In this document: piece after piece, positions 15,524 through 24,100 of the stretch
Layout of the letters: each line of letters starts with the position of its first letter
How positions within the stretch are numbered: the stretch's first letter is position 1
Assembly: GCA_949025205.1 (NCBI GenBank)
Contig: CARMXJ010000006.1
Span: forward strand, 1 to 44,425
Direction of reading: 5' to 3'
DNA length: 44,425 nt
From: an uncultured Bacilli bacterium
GTDB taxonomy: Bacteria > Bacillota_I > Bacilli_A > RF39 > UBA660
The notes under the pieces: model-generated
Databases searched by the model: none
Told to the model about the DNA's origin: nothing
The model's input: only the letters and a program-made list of their open reading frames with translations
Position numbers and translations under genes: made by a program

Positions 15524-16681
15524 TTACAAATGTTTTTGTACAGCGTTTATAATATCATCATGAAACTCTTTATAAAAAACATTTTCTTGCTCCAAAGTCT
15601 GAATTTGCTCATAACAAGCTATTGCTTCTTGCTCTTTCATTTCCAATTGTTTTTGTAACTCCAAAACTTGTATTGCTAGCATATTATACTGTTCTAACAA
15701 CTGACTATAAGTTACTTGTGCTTTAGAGTCTCCCACTTTGCAAGCTTCATCGTTATAAACTTGTATCAATCCAATCATATCTTCATCTAATTGTTCTCTT
15801 ACAGTATCATCTAATTGTTCTATCAAAAATATTTCATGAGAAAGAATAGTTTGCATAAACTGTTGACAAATGATTCTATAAGTACTAATTTTTGTTTCTT
15901 TTGCAATAACGCCATTCGTATTAAACTGATAATCGGAAGATACATCTATAATAGTACCAAAAGACAAATTTTTATATTTTCTTAATATCTTAATTTTTTC
16001 TAATTTAAAAGCCAAAGGTAACCTAGAGGTATTTTTAAAATTAGTAACTGGATTTGTTACCATAATTGTATTAACAAATGTTAAAACTTGATTGGCCAAT
16101 AATTTTTTTAAACTAATATTTTGATCTTCATCCTTTAAAAACATAAGATTAGTCATAGGAATATAGCTATCTACATGTTTTACCAATCCCAATAAATATA
16201 TATTACCTAATATATCTGTCTTAGCAATAAAATAATCACAAGGATAATCTTTTTCTAAACCTAGTTGATATGTTTTGCTTTTATCGTATTGACAAATAAA
16301 TTCAATATCAGAAGGACTATAAAAATAAATATTTTGTTCAAAAGCTTCTAACTTTAAAGCAATTTGATCAGAAAAGATAGAATTGAAATTCAAATGCCCT
16401 TCTTGTATTCCCTTATAAACAGAGTAGCTACTTTCTAAGAACTCTTTTAATAAAAGAAATGCCTCTTTATTTTTAAACATATTTGTTGCTCTTAAATAAT
16501 CAAGATTTATTCCTAACAAATGAGGAACATTTTGAGGCATAACTTCAAAAGATAATTTTTCTCCATTCGCAAGATAAAATTGATATTGATTATAGTGCAA
16601 AGCATTGTTCTCATATTTTTGCACTAACTTTTTTAATTTATCAATTAAATTATCAAAGCTTTCTTTCGTTACTAATTTCAT
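15524..16681 (-). CDS. 385-aa protein, possible BECR-fold nuclease, behind a G10-spacer promoter
   Basis: The N-terminal part has a beta-rich segment (YQFYLANGEKLSFEVMPQNVPHLLGINLDYL) with an HLLG motif reminiscent of phage-Barnase-EndoU-ColicinE5/D-RelE-like (PBECR-type) nuclease domains; this comparison is from memory and tentative. The middle, with FICQYDKSKTYQLGLEKDYPCDYFIAKT, may be the second half of that domain. The last 70 residues form a coiled coil (QLLEQYNMLAIQVLELQKQ). There is no signal or membrane segment. I chose the ATG at 16681 because AGGGGG lies 6 bp before it; an in-frame ATG five codons upstream lacks a site. Its promoter has ten G between perfect -35 and -10 boxes. It stands alone. 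Confidence 0.6.
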   Translation of the reverse strand: MKLVTKESFDNLIDKLKKLVQKYENNALHYNQYQFYLANGEKLSFEVMPQNVPHLLGINLDYLRATNMFKNKEAFLLLKEFLESSYSVYKGIQEGHLNFNSIFSDQIALKLEAFEQNIYFYSPSDIEFICQYDKSKTYQLGLEKDYPCDYFIAKTDILGNIYLLGLVKHVDSYIPMTNLMFLKDEDQNISLKKLLANQVLTFVNTIMVTNPVTNFKNTSRLPLAFKLEKIKILRKYKNLSFGTIIDVSSDYQFNTNGVIAKETKISTYRIICQQFMQTILSHEIFLIEQLDDTVREQLDEDMIGLIQVYNDEACKVGDSKAQVTYSQLLEQYNMLAIQVLELQKQLEMKEQEAIACYEQIQTLEQENVFYKEFHDDIINAVQKHL

Positions 16682-16708
16682 GATAAACCCCCTCATAAAT
16701 TCTTTGGT

Positions 16709-16736
16709 ATTATAACCCCCCCCCCAACTTTGTCAA
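16709..16736 (-). promoter_or_regulatory. Sigma-A promoter with a G10 tract in the spacer (candidate phase-variable promoter)
   Basis: On the minus strand: TTGACA (16731-16736), AAGTT, ten G (16716-16725), T, then TATAAT (16709-16714). Both boxes match the consensus exactly. The spacer is 16 bp; one added G would give the optimal 17 and one lost G a poor 15. This is the layout of Neisseria porA-type promoters, where tract length sets transcription. The start codon of the 385-aa gene lies about 28 bp after the -10. Confidence 0.85.
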
Positions 16737-16792
16737 GAATTTTTTTCTAGAAACACTAAATATTAAAAAATATGAAGTACAAACACAAAAAG

Positions 16793-16818
16793 AAAAAAGA
16801 CTTAAATCGTCTTTCTTC
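16793..16818 (-). terminator. Terminator after the two-component system
   Basis: On the minus strand AAAGAC and GTCTTT pair over a short loop and are followed by a T-rich run. It lies about 165 bp after the histidine kinase stop; the bases between hold no gene I can support. Confidence 0.6.
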
Positions 16819-16979
16819 CAAAAGTGTGAGTTTGAGTTTATATGTTATTTAAATTGTATAGAGTTATCGTTTTTATTTATATATCTTACAACATTTTATC
16901 TAATCTATCACTTCTCCTTTCGTATTTTCATCATACCAAAGAAATATGTTAGAATTGTGAAGTTAACGTGAAATCCACA

Positions 16980-18413
16980 TCACTTGACACTTCCTTTTTT
17001 AATTTCAAAATAAAAGTTCGTCCCTTTATTTTTCTTGCTCGTAACTCCGTACTTAAATTGATGCATCTCTAATATATTACGAACAATGGATAATCCTACT
17101 CCGGTTCCTACAACATTACGCTTATGATTTTTTTCATTTTTATAATACTTATCCCAAATATATGGCAAATCATCTGTTTTAATGCCTTTGCCTGTATCCA
17201 TGATTTCTACAAGATAATGTTTTCCTTTATCCGTAACACGCACCACAACCTTTTTATCTTTTCCTGTATAATTAATAGCGTTATTCATTAGGTTATAAAT
17301 GACTTGATTTATTTTATTCTTATCAGCTAACACAAGTGCTTTAGTAGGAAGTTCCAATACAAAATTGTAATTTTCTGTTTCTTTTATAATATCATAACGA
17401 GCTAAAACATTTTTAATCTCTTCCGTCAAATCATATTCTTGTATATTTAAATTAGTACTTGTCGCCTGTAATTTAGATAAATCAAGCAAATCATTAACAA
17501 GGATATTTAACCGGTCCGCTTCTTCTATAATCACGTTTAAATCTTTTTCTCGTTTTGCTTTGTTTTTATAAGAAATATCACGTACCATTTCCGCATATGC
17601 TTTTATCATGGTCAAAGGAGTTTTCAAATCATGACTGACATTTGCAAGCAAATCTCTTCTTAATTCATCTATTTTTTTCATATCGGAACCAAGAGCATTC
17701 AATGTACGAGCTAGCTCATCAATTTCAAGGGTTCCATTTTCTAAAAACACAACATCATAATTTCCTTTTCCCATTTCGCGTGCTTTTTTTGTCATGTTAA
17801 TAATTGGTTTTGTAATCTTTTTAGACAAGAAGTAAGCAATAAAACAAGCAAAAAGTAATACCAAAATCATAATATAGATGAGCTGTCCCTTTAAAATAAT
17901 ACTTGTAGAATCAATATCTTCTAAGCTAGAATAAACAAAAACATAACCAATATCAATATTAATTCCATACAAATACGCTTTCGTTTTATAAGTCGGATTT
18001 ATGAGTTTGACCCCATTCTTTTTTGCATCTTGACTTTTTAAAGTGCTCTTAATTTTATTAATACTACTAATATTTTTATCAAGACCACACCCTACTTGTA
18101 ATGTATTATAAGTAATAGTTGTTCCATAATTCGATTCATATTCAATACAAACCTCATTTTGATAAGCAAGCGTTGTAAGAACATTATCTAATTCCTCTAA
18201 ACTCGTATTACTAATTTGATTAACAATAGAATTCATTTTTTTTATTTGGTAGTGTTCATAGCTAAACTGCAAAAACAAAACCTGAAAAATCCACAAAAAA
18301 ACAATAATTCCTAAACTAAACAAAATTAAATAAAGTAATGTTTTTAAATTTAAACTATTCCTTTTTTCCTTAATTACATTTAATAATTTACTAAATCTAC
18401 TCTTTATATTCAA
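16980..18413 (-). CDS. Membrane sensor histidine kinase
   Basis: A 477-aa class I sensor kinase. Transmembrane helices lie near residues 24-52 and 176-198, with about 120 extracellular residues between them. A HAMP domain (KKITKPIINMTKKAREMGKGNYD) follows, then the dimerisation domain with VSHDLKTPLTMIKAYAEM (His261), and the HATPase with N box VIYNLMNNAINYTG, DTGKGI and GTGVGLSIV. It partners the response regulator that it overlaps by 17 bp. The start appears to be TTG at 18413, with GTGGGA as a weak ribosome binding site inside the regulator gene. The signal sensed is unknown; the layout is of the PhoR/envelope-stress general type. Confidence 0.88.
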   Translation of the reverse strand: MNIKSRFSKLLNVIKEKRNSLNLKTLLYLILFSLGIIVFLWIFQVLFLQFSYEHYQIKKMNSIVNQISNTSLEELDNVLTTLAYQNEVCIEYESNYGTTITYNTLQVGCGLDKNISSINKIKSTLKSQDAKKNGVKLINPTYKTKAYLYGINIDIGYVFVYSSLEDIDSTSIILKGQLIYIMILVLLFACFIAYFLSKKITKPIINMTKKAREMGKGNYDVVFLENGTLEIDELARTLNALGSDMKKIDELRRDLLANVSHDLKTPLTMIKAYAEMVRDISYKNKAKREKDLNVIIEEADRLNILVNDLLDLSKLQATSTNLNIQEYDLTEEIKNVLARYDIIKETENYNFVLELPTKALVLADKNKINQVIYNLMNNAINYTGKDKKVVVRVTDKGKHYLVEIMDTGKGIKTDDLPYIWDKYYKNEKNHKRNVVGTGVGLSIVRNILEMHQFKYGVTSKKNKGTNFYFEIKKGSVK

Positions 18414-19059
18414 ATTTATATCCCACTTTTCGTATAGTCACTATAAAATCTCTATAATTACCCAAATTGTTTCTTAGGGTTTTAATATGGGTATCGACAG
18501 TTCGATCATCCCCATAAAAATCATATCCCCAAATGTTGGTAAGTAAATTTTCACGTGTTAAGGCAATGTTTTTATTTTCAATCAAATAAACAAGCAAATC
18601 ATATTCTTTTGGAGTTAAATAAACGAGTTTTTTATCTACATAAACCTCATGAGCATTTTTATCGATTTCCAAACCAGCAAATTTATACATTTTTTGTGCT
18701 TGATTATTTCGTTTAGTAACCGCCTTAATGCGAGCAACCAATTCTCTTGGACTAAACGGCTTTGTTACATAATCATCAACACCTATATCAAAACAGGTAA
18801 GTTTATCATACTCTTCACTTCGAGCAGAAAGCATAATAAAAGGAACATTACTAAAGGTACGAATTTCTTTTACAGCTTGGTATCCATCCATTTTAGGCAT
18901 CATAATATCCATAATAATAACATCAAAATTTTCATTTTTAGCAAAATCGATAGCTTCATATCCATCGGAGGCTTCTCTATATTCAATATTTTCTAATTTT
19001 AAATATTCAATAATAACATCCCGGATTAATGCTTCATCATCTACCACTAAAACTTTCAA
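18397..19059 (-). CDS. OmpR/PhoB-family response regulator
   Basis: A 220-aa regulator with a receiver domain (acidic DDE at 7-9, phospho-acceptor Asp51 in IIMDIMMPKMDG, Thr/Lys switch in VTKPFSPREL) and a C-terminal winged helix (PKEYDLLVYLIENKN, LLTNIWGYDFYGDDRTVDTHIKTLRNNLG). It binds DNA as a dimer after phosphorylation by the adjacent kinase. The start is TTG, supported by AGGTG 7 bp upstream; a TATAAT lies at 19085-19090 on the same strand, with no good -35. Its last codons contain the kinase start. Regulated genes cannot be deduced. Confidence 0.9.
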   Translation of the reverse strand: MKVLVVDDEALIRDVIIEYLKLENIEYREASDGYEAIDFAKNENFDVIIMDIMMPKMDGYQAVKEIRTFSNVPFIMLSARSEEYDKLTCFDIGVDDYVTKPFSPRELVARIKAVTKRNNQAQKMYKFAGLEIDKNAHEVYVDKKLVYLTPKEYDLLVYLIENKNIALTRENLLTNIWGYDFYGDDRTVDTHIKTLRNNLGNYRDFIVTIRKVGYKFEYKE

Positions 19060-19112
19060 AATGTATCACCTCGCTACAAGATATATTATACTATATTTGT
19101 GAAAAACAAGTG

Positions 19113-19148
19113 AATTCAAAAAAAATCTATAAAATTTCTTTATAGATT
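19113..19148 (-). terminator. Terminator after the 137-aa membrane protein
   Basis: A perfect 10-bp stem (AATCTATAAA/TTTATAGATT) with a 5-base loop, followed on the minus strand by a T run. It begins right after the stop codon and lies upstream of the response-regulator promoter. Confidence 0.8.
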
Positions 19149-19149
19149 C

Positions 19150-19563
19150 TTAACGCTTATATATTTCGATTTCTTCTGCTTTAATAGTATCGATTTCTTC
19201 TTTTGTATAAAAAAGTTCCATCCCTTTTTCATTTTTAAATACATAACCAATATGGGTATAACCCATTCCATTGCACTCTAATATTTGATAATCGCTCCTA
19301 GCCAAAAAACGCTTTCCTTCATCATCTAAATATACAACACCAACCTCAACACTACCAAAAATGGTAGTATCAATGGGATGCACATCTTTCATTAATTGTT
19401 CTGCCAAAGTAGTAACATCTTGATTTATAGTACCATCAGTAGATAAATATTTAGTAGCTCCTACTAAAAGAACAGCGGCTAATGTTGCTATACCACCTTT
19501 AATCATTTTACATTTTTTAGATTTGCTTACATTTAAACTTCGATTATTTTTAACAACTATCAT
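19150..19563 (-). CDS. Small single-pass membrane or secreted protein, unknown
   Basis: A 137-aa product. I start at 19563 because AAGGGGGA precedes that ATG; a start 12 codons upstream adds an unsupported extension. A basic N-terminus (NNRSLNVSKSKKCKM) is followed by one hydrophobic helix near residues 22-38 (GGIATLAAVLLVGATKYL), then a roughly 100-aa outside domain with alternating strands (VGVVYLDDEGKRFLARSDYQILE; HIGYVFKNEKGMELFYT). No cleavage or lipobox motif stands out. I recognise no family. It is a single-gene unit ended by a strong terminator. Confidence 0.55.
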   Translation of the reverse strand: MIVVKNNRSLNVSKSKKCKMIKGGIATLAAVLLVGATKYLSTDGTINQDVTTLAEQLMKDVHPIDTTIFGSVEVGVVYLDDEGKRFLARSDYQILECNGMGYTHIGYVFKNEKGMELFYTKEEIDTIKAEEIEIYKR

Positions 19564-19629
19564 TAAAAATCCCCCTTTAAAACAAGAAATATTATACATA
19601 AAATCGTGTGAAAGTCAAATTTTAATTTT

Positions 19630-19652
19630 AAAAAAAAGATACATTTTGTACC
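19630..19652 (-). terminator. Probable original terminator of the 1511-aa surface protein gene, displaced by the IS
   Basis: GGTACA and TGTATC pair over an AAA loop and are followed on the minus strand by eight T; the plus strand also has a short T run. It lies 11 bp outside the left target duplication. Removing the IS would place it about 20 bp after the stop codon of the surface protein gene. Confidence 0.6.
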
Positions 19653-19670
19653 TTTTTATATAAAATTATC

Positions 19671-21147
19671 GGTTGTAAAATATTTAGTGTGTGTAACGTA
19701 ATTTGTTATACATATTTTTTTAATTAAATAAAAAAGACATAGAAGCAAATACCTGATACAATTTAAGTGTTCAAACAAAAATGAAAGCAGGTGCTTATAT
19801 GTCTAATCAAAATTATATTATGGAAATCCTAGAATTGAAAGATAATAATATTCATTTTTATGAAAATTGTTACCACAAAGAGAATATTAATGGCTTTGAT
19901 TGTAAAATCTTTGAAGGTTATTTATCTTATCAACCTACCCATTGCTATAAATGTGGAGTTCCTTTTGATGATTTATTTGAAAAACATGGTTTTATTACTT
20001 CTAACATTAAAATTCCTAATGTCTCTGGCTTTAAAACTTTTCTTCGTTTACATAAACAACGTTATCTTTGCAAACATTGTCATAAAGCTTTTACTTTGCA
20101 TTCTACTCTTGTTAATTTTGGTTGTTTTATTTCCAATAATACCAAATGGCATATTGCAAAAGATTTGATGAAAAAACGCTCTGAAAAAGATATTGCTCTT
20201 GATAATAATGTCTCTCCTAATACTGTGGAGCGTATTATGGATTCTTATTATGATACTACCCGTATTTGTAAAAACTTTCTTCCTAAAGTTCTTTCTTTTG
20301 ATGAATTTAAGTCTGTTAAATCTGCTGATGGTGCTATGAGCTTTCATTTATGCAATGGGCAAACTGGTAAAACAATTGATATTGTCGAAGACAGAAGGTT
20401 ATTTAGTTTAATGAAATATTTTTCTTACTATTCTTATCAATCTCGTTCTCGTGTTCAATATATCGTGATTGATATGTATTCTCCTTATGTTTCTTTAATT
20501 CGTAAAATGTTCCCTAATGCCAAAATCATTATTGATAATTTTCATCTTATTCAACTAATCTCTAGATCTTTAAACAAAACTCGCATTCAACTTATGAAAA
20601 AAGACAAAAAGAATTATAATAAATTAAAACGTTATTGGAGATTACTTCTTAAAGATCACAATGATTTAAACTTTGAAACTTGGAAACGCTTTACTTGTTT
20701 TTCTTCTCTTATGACGGAAAGTGACGTCGTTAATTTTATTATTAATCTTAGTGATGAATTAAAACATACTTATCATTTATATCAGCGTTTACTATTTGCT
20801 TTTAAAAATAAAGATAAACTTACTTTTATTCAAGTTCTTAATGAAAAACATGATCATATTTCTGATTATATGAAAACTTCTCTTCACACTCTTATTCAGT
20901 TTAAAGACATGATTCTTAATACTTTCGATAACCACTTCCACAATGGATTTATTGAAGGAAATAACAACTTTATTAAAGTTCTTAAACGCATTGCTTTTGG
21001 GTTTCGTTCTTTTCGCAGATTTAAAGCTCGTATTATGATTTGCAAAGGTTTAATTTCTTCCACCAAAAAAGTTAATACCTGATTGGTATTAACCCTATTA
21101 TTTATTATCACTTTTTTGTGTCTTCACACACTATTTGACAATTAACC
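19671..21147 (+). mobile_element. ISL3-family insertion sequence, complete
   Basis: A 1477-bp element with imperfect terminal inverted repeats. Both ends begin GGTT and share TAGTGTGTG at the same distance inside (left 19671-19693, right 21125-21147 in reverse complement; 14 of 23 positions match). One full-length transposase gene lies between, and exact 8-bp target duplications flank it. It landed at the 3' edge of the neighbouring minus-strand gene, reconstituting its TAG stop, so no coding sequence was broken. Confidence 0.88.
19799..21082 (+). CDS. tnp: ISL3-family transposase
   Basis: A 427-aa DDE transposase. The N-terminal zinc-binding region shows CYKCGVPF and CKHCHKAF, followed by a helix-turn-helix (KRSEKDIALDNNVSPNTVERIMDS). 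The catalytic core has LSFDEFKSVK, VIDMYSPYVSLIRKMFPNAKIIIDNFHLIQ and, near the C-terminus, FIEGNNNFIKVLKRIAFGFRSFRRFK, all typical of ISL3. I chose the ATG at 19799, with AGGTG 5 bp before it, over an ATG six codons upstream. No frameshift or internal stop is present, so it is probably active. Confidence 0.92.
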   Translation: MSNQNYIMEILELKDNNIHFYENCYHKENINGFDCKIFEGYLSYQPTHCYKCGVPFDDLFEKHGFITSNIKIPNVSGFKTFLRLHKQRYLCKHCHKAFTLHSTLVNFGCFISNNTKWHIAKDLMKKRSEKDIALDNNVSPNTVERIMDSYYDTTRICKNFLPKVLSFDEFKSVKSADGAMSFHLCNGQTGKTIDIVEDRRLFSLMKYFSYYSYQSRSRVQYIVIDMYSPYVSLIRKMFPNAKIIIDNFHLIQLISRSLNKTRIQLMKKDKKNYNKLKRYWRLLLKDHNDLNFETWKRFTCFSSLMTESDVVNFIINLSDELKHTYHLYQRLLFAFKNKDKLTFIQVLNEKHDHISDYMKTSLHTLIQFKDMILNTFDNHFHNGFIEGNNNFIKVLKRIAFGFRSFRRFKARIMICKGLISSTKKVNT

Positions 21148-21154
21148 AAATTAT

Positions 21155-24100
21155 CTACATTCTATCTCTTTTACTTTTCCATAAAAGTCTTAGAAGGAAA
21201 ATCAATACAAGAAAACCAATAAGTCCAATGATACCAACACTTTTTTTATTATTTTCATTGTTTTCTACTTGTTCTTCTTTTTTAACATCTTGCTTATCTG
21301 ATTTATCTTCTTGTTTATTATCATTTTCATTAAATGTATTATTTTTGTCTGATTCTTCGGTAGTATTATCTATTTTATCTTCATTAATAGTAGAATTATT
21401 GGTACTATTATTAGTTGTAGGAACTTTAGTATTTGTACTATTTCCCTGATTTATAGAATCAATAGAACCGCCTTGATTACCAGAGGATGTATTTCCAGAA
21501 TTTTGATTATTGTTATTAGAAGAATCTCCTGGATTATTATTTTCATTATCATCACTTCCAGGATTATCATCTATTATAGGTTTATCTTTAATCCAATTTA
21601 CCACCGCAGTCGTTCTAGAAATATTTCCTGCTTTGTCTTGATATACAAATTCAAAGCTTCCATTTTGATTAAATATATAAGACATACTTCCATTATTATT
21701 TAAAACGGTAATATCTTCGCTTAAATCGACTAAAGTAACCACAACAGGATTATAAGTTTCTTCTACTTCGCTATAAGAAAGATGAGCAACTGGAGCAATA
21801 ACATCAATCCAATTTACATTTGCTGCAATATTACTTCTATTACCCGCCTTATCTTCCAATTTAAAAGTATAATCACAATTTTGTTCAAAAGTATAAGTTA
21901 ATGGTTTTGTACGTGCAATTGTATGTAAGCTTTGAATTTCTTCTTTATTTGTAGGTGTTACACTTATTCCATCTAAATCTTTAAATTCTTCTTTGATCAC
22001 ACTTCCTAAAGAGTTTAAATAAACTGTATAAATATTAATTTCCTTTTCTTCATTGGTATAATAATAATCAATTTTTTCTGTATCTAAAGAATCATTTAAA
22101 TAAAGAATCTTTGTAATTTCACCATCAAAATCCAAATATTGAATACGTTTAACTTTTTTATTTTCTACTTCAATAAAATTAGTCTTTACATCATCTTTAT
22201 CAAGTAAATAAACATCTTCACTAATATTCATAAGAGTAGCATCTACATTTTTATTAGTAGAATCCTTTATACTATACTTAACATCTGCCGTTGGAACCTT
22301 TTTATCAATCCAACTTACACTTGCAGTTGCAGTACCTTTTATACCATTATCATCTTCAAATTCAAAAGTAAATTCATCATTTTCAGTAAATACATGGGTA
22401 TCACTTCCACCATTGTTGGTAATCGTAATATGTGTACTAGGATTAATAAGTCTTGCCAAAACATTTCCATTGGTTAATGTCGTAATATCATATCCAACCC
22501 CTGCTGTTGGAACAATCACTTCTTGCTTTGTAATATCTTCAAATAAATTAATCATAGCAACAGAAGCAAACATATTATAAGTCTCTATTTCTAATTTAAC
22601 ATATTGTCCATAAATACTTTCATCAAATACAACCTTTTGAATATCCCCATAATTTTGGCAATCCAAAATTTTTCCAGCTTCTGTCCAAGACTTTCCGTCT
22701 TGGCTAACATAAACAATTCCATTTTTTATAGCATCAGGGTCATTGGATTTATATTTCGTTTGAACAAATTCCAAAGCGGAAACATAAGTTGGATTATCCA
22801 GTTTAATGATTATAAAAGGTTTTTGACCTTGTTGAATAACATTATATCGAAAATCAGTATGCCATAAAGTATTTAAATTTCCATCAATGGCATTTTCTGC
22901 ATAAAATGGTCTTTTACTATCTACAGATTGTGTGGAATATTCATGAATAGACAAATGAGAGATTCGAATATATTTTTGGGTGTCTGGTTGATTATCTTGG
23001 GTAAATGTAACTTCTAATAAATCACTTGGTAAAACAGTCTTAGTGGCAGCAACTCTTACTTGTAAAGTCTTATCTCCCGTATTATCAGGAGAAGCACTTG
23101 CATAAGAAGTCCATGAATCATTTATACTATTTCTCCATTCAAATCCTGTATTGATACCAATTACACGATTTTCTAAATCATTTGCATAAAGGTTTGTCGG
23201 TAAAACAGCTTTCGTAATATCAATTTTATAAACATTCTCTGGAGTTCTTGGGGCACCTACAATATTAATATAAATATCATTTTCTTCTGTAATAGATGCA
23301 ATTTCTTCTGATGTTAAAGTTACACTATGTTCCTCTCCAGCAAGAGAAATAACAGTTTTCCAATTTTGTTGTCCATCCAAACTATATTCCCAACGAACAC
23401 CGTTGGCATCAAATCGACTTGCTAACTTAATTTTATTAGCATTATCCCCATCAAAAGAGAAACTTGCTACTTCTTTATCTAACTTCCCAAGTAGATAATT
23501 AGCCTCTACTCTCGTTAAAGAAGGTTGATAAACATAGTAATTATCTGCTGTATTATTTGGAGTCGTACTTCCCTCCGTTAAAATACGCGTTTGTAAAAGA
23601 GTAAATTTAAAACCATATTCAGCACTTGTCATTTTTGGCATGATTAAATTAGTTAAATGTTGCATTGGAAGTGGGAAATATTTTAAACTCTCTCCTATTT
23701 CTTTTGCTAAATTATAATAATCTGCTTCTGTTTTATTTGGATTAGCATTAAAGTTTTGTATTAAACCATACCATGCATCGATATTAAGAGGTTGTACTTT
23801 TAATGCTTCTCTATAAATTTCTTCTTGTTTCATCGAATTATCTTTATAAACGTCTGCTAGATATACTAATTTTTCACTTGCCTCGAAAGTATCATAATTA
23901 TTTAACACTTCTTGCGATAATGCCATATAAACTACAGAATATCCTCTAGAATAAGCAGCATTTCCCCAACCAAGTAACATTCTTTCCCCTTTTTCAGATA
24001 AAGTCCATCCAGAGACATCGTTATCTATATTCCAATATCCGTTTCCACTTGCATCTTGCGTATAGTAAATAATCGCAGCATGACCAGGTTGTCCAATAAC

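Larger units (their letters stand above)
19663..21155. repeat. 8-bp target-site duplication around the insertion sequence
   Basis: AAATTATC occurs at 19663-19670 and 21148-21155, directly touching the two IS ends. Eight bases is the ISL3 family length. The copies are identical, which suggests a fairly recent insertion. Confidence 0.88.
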
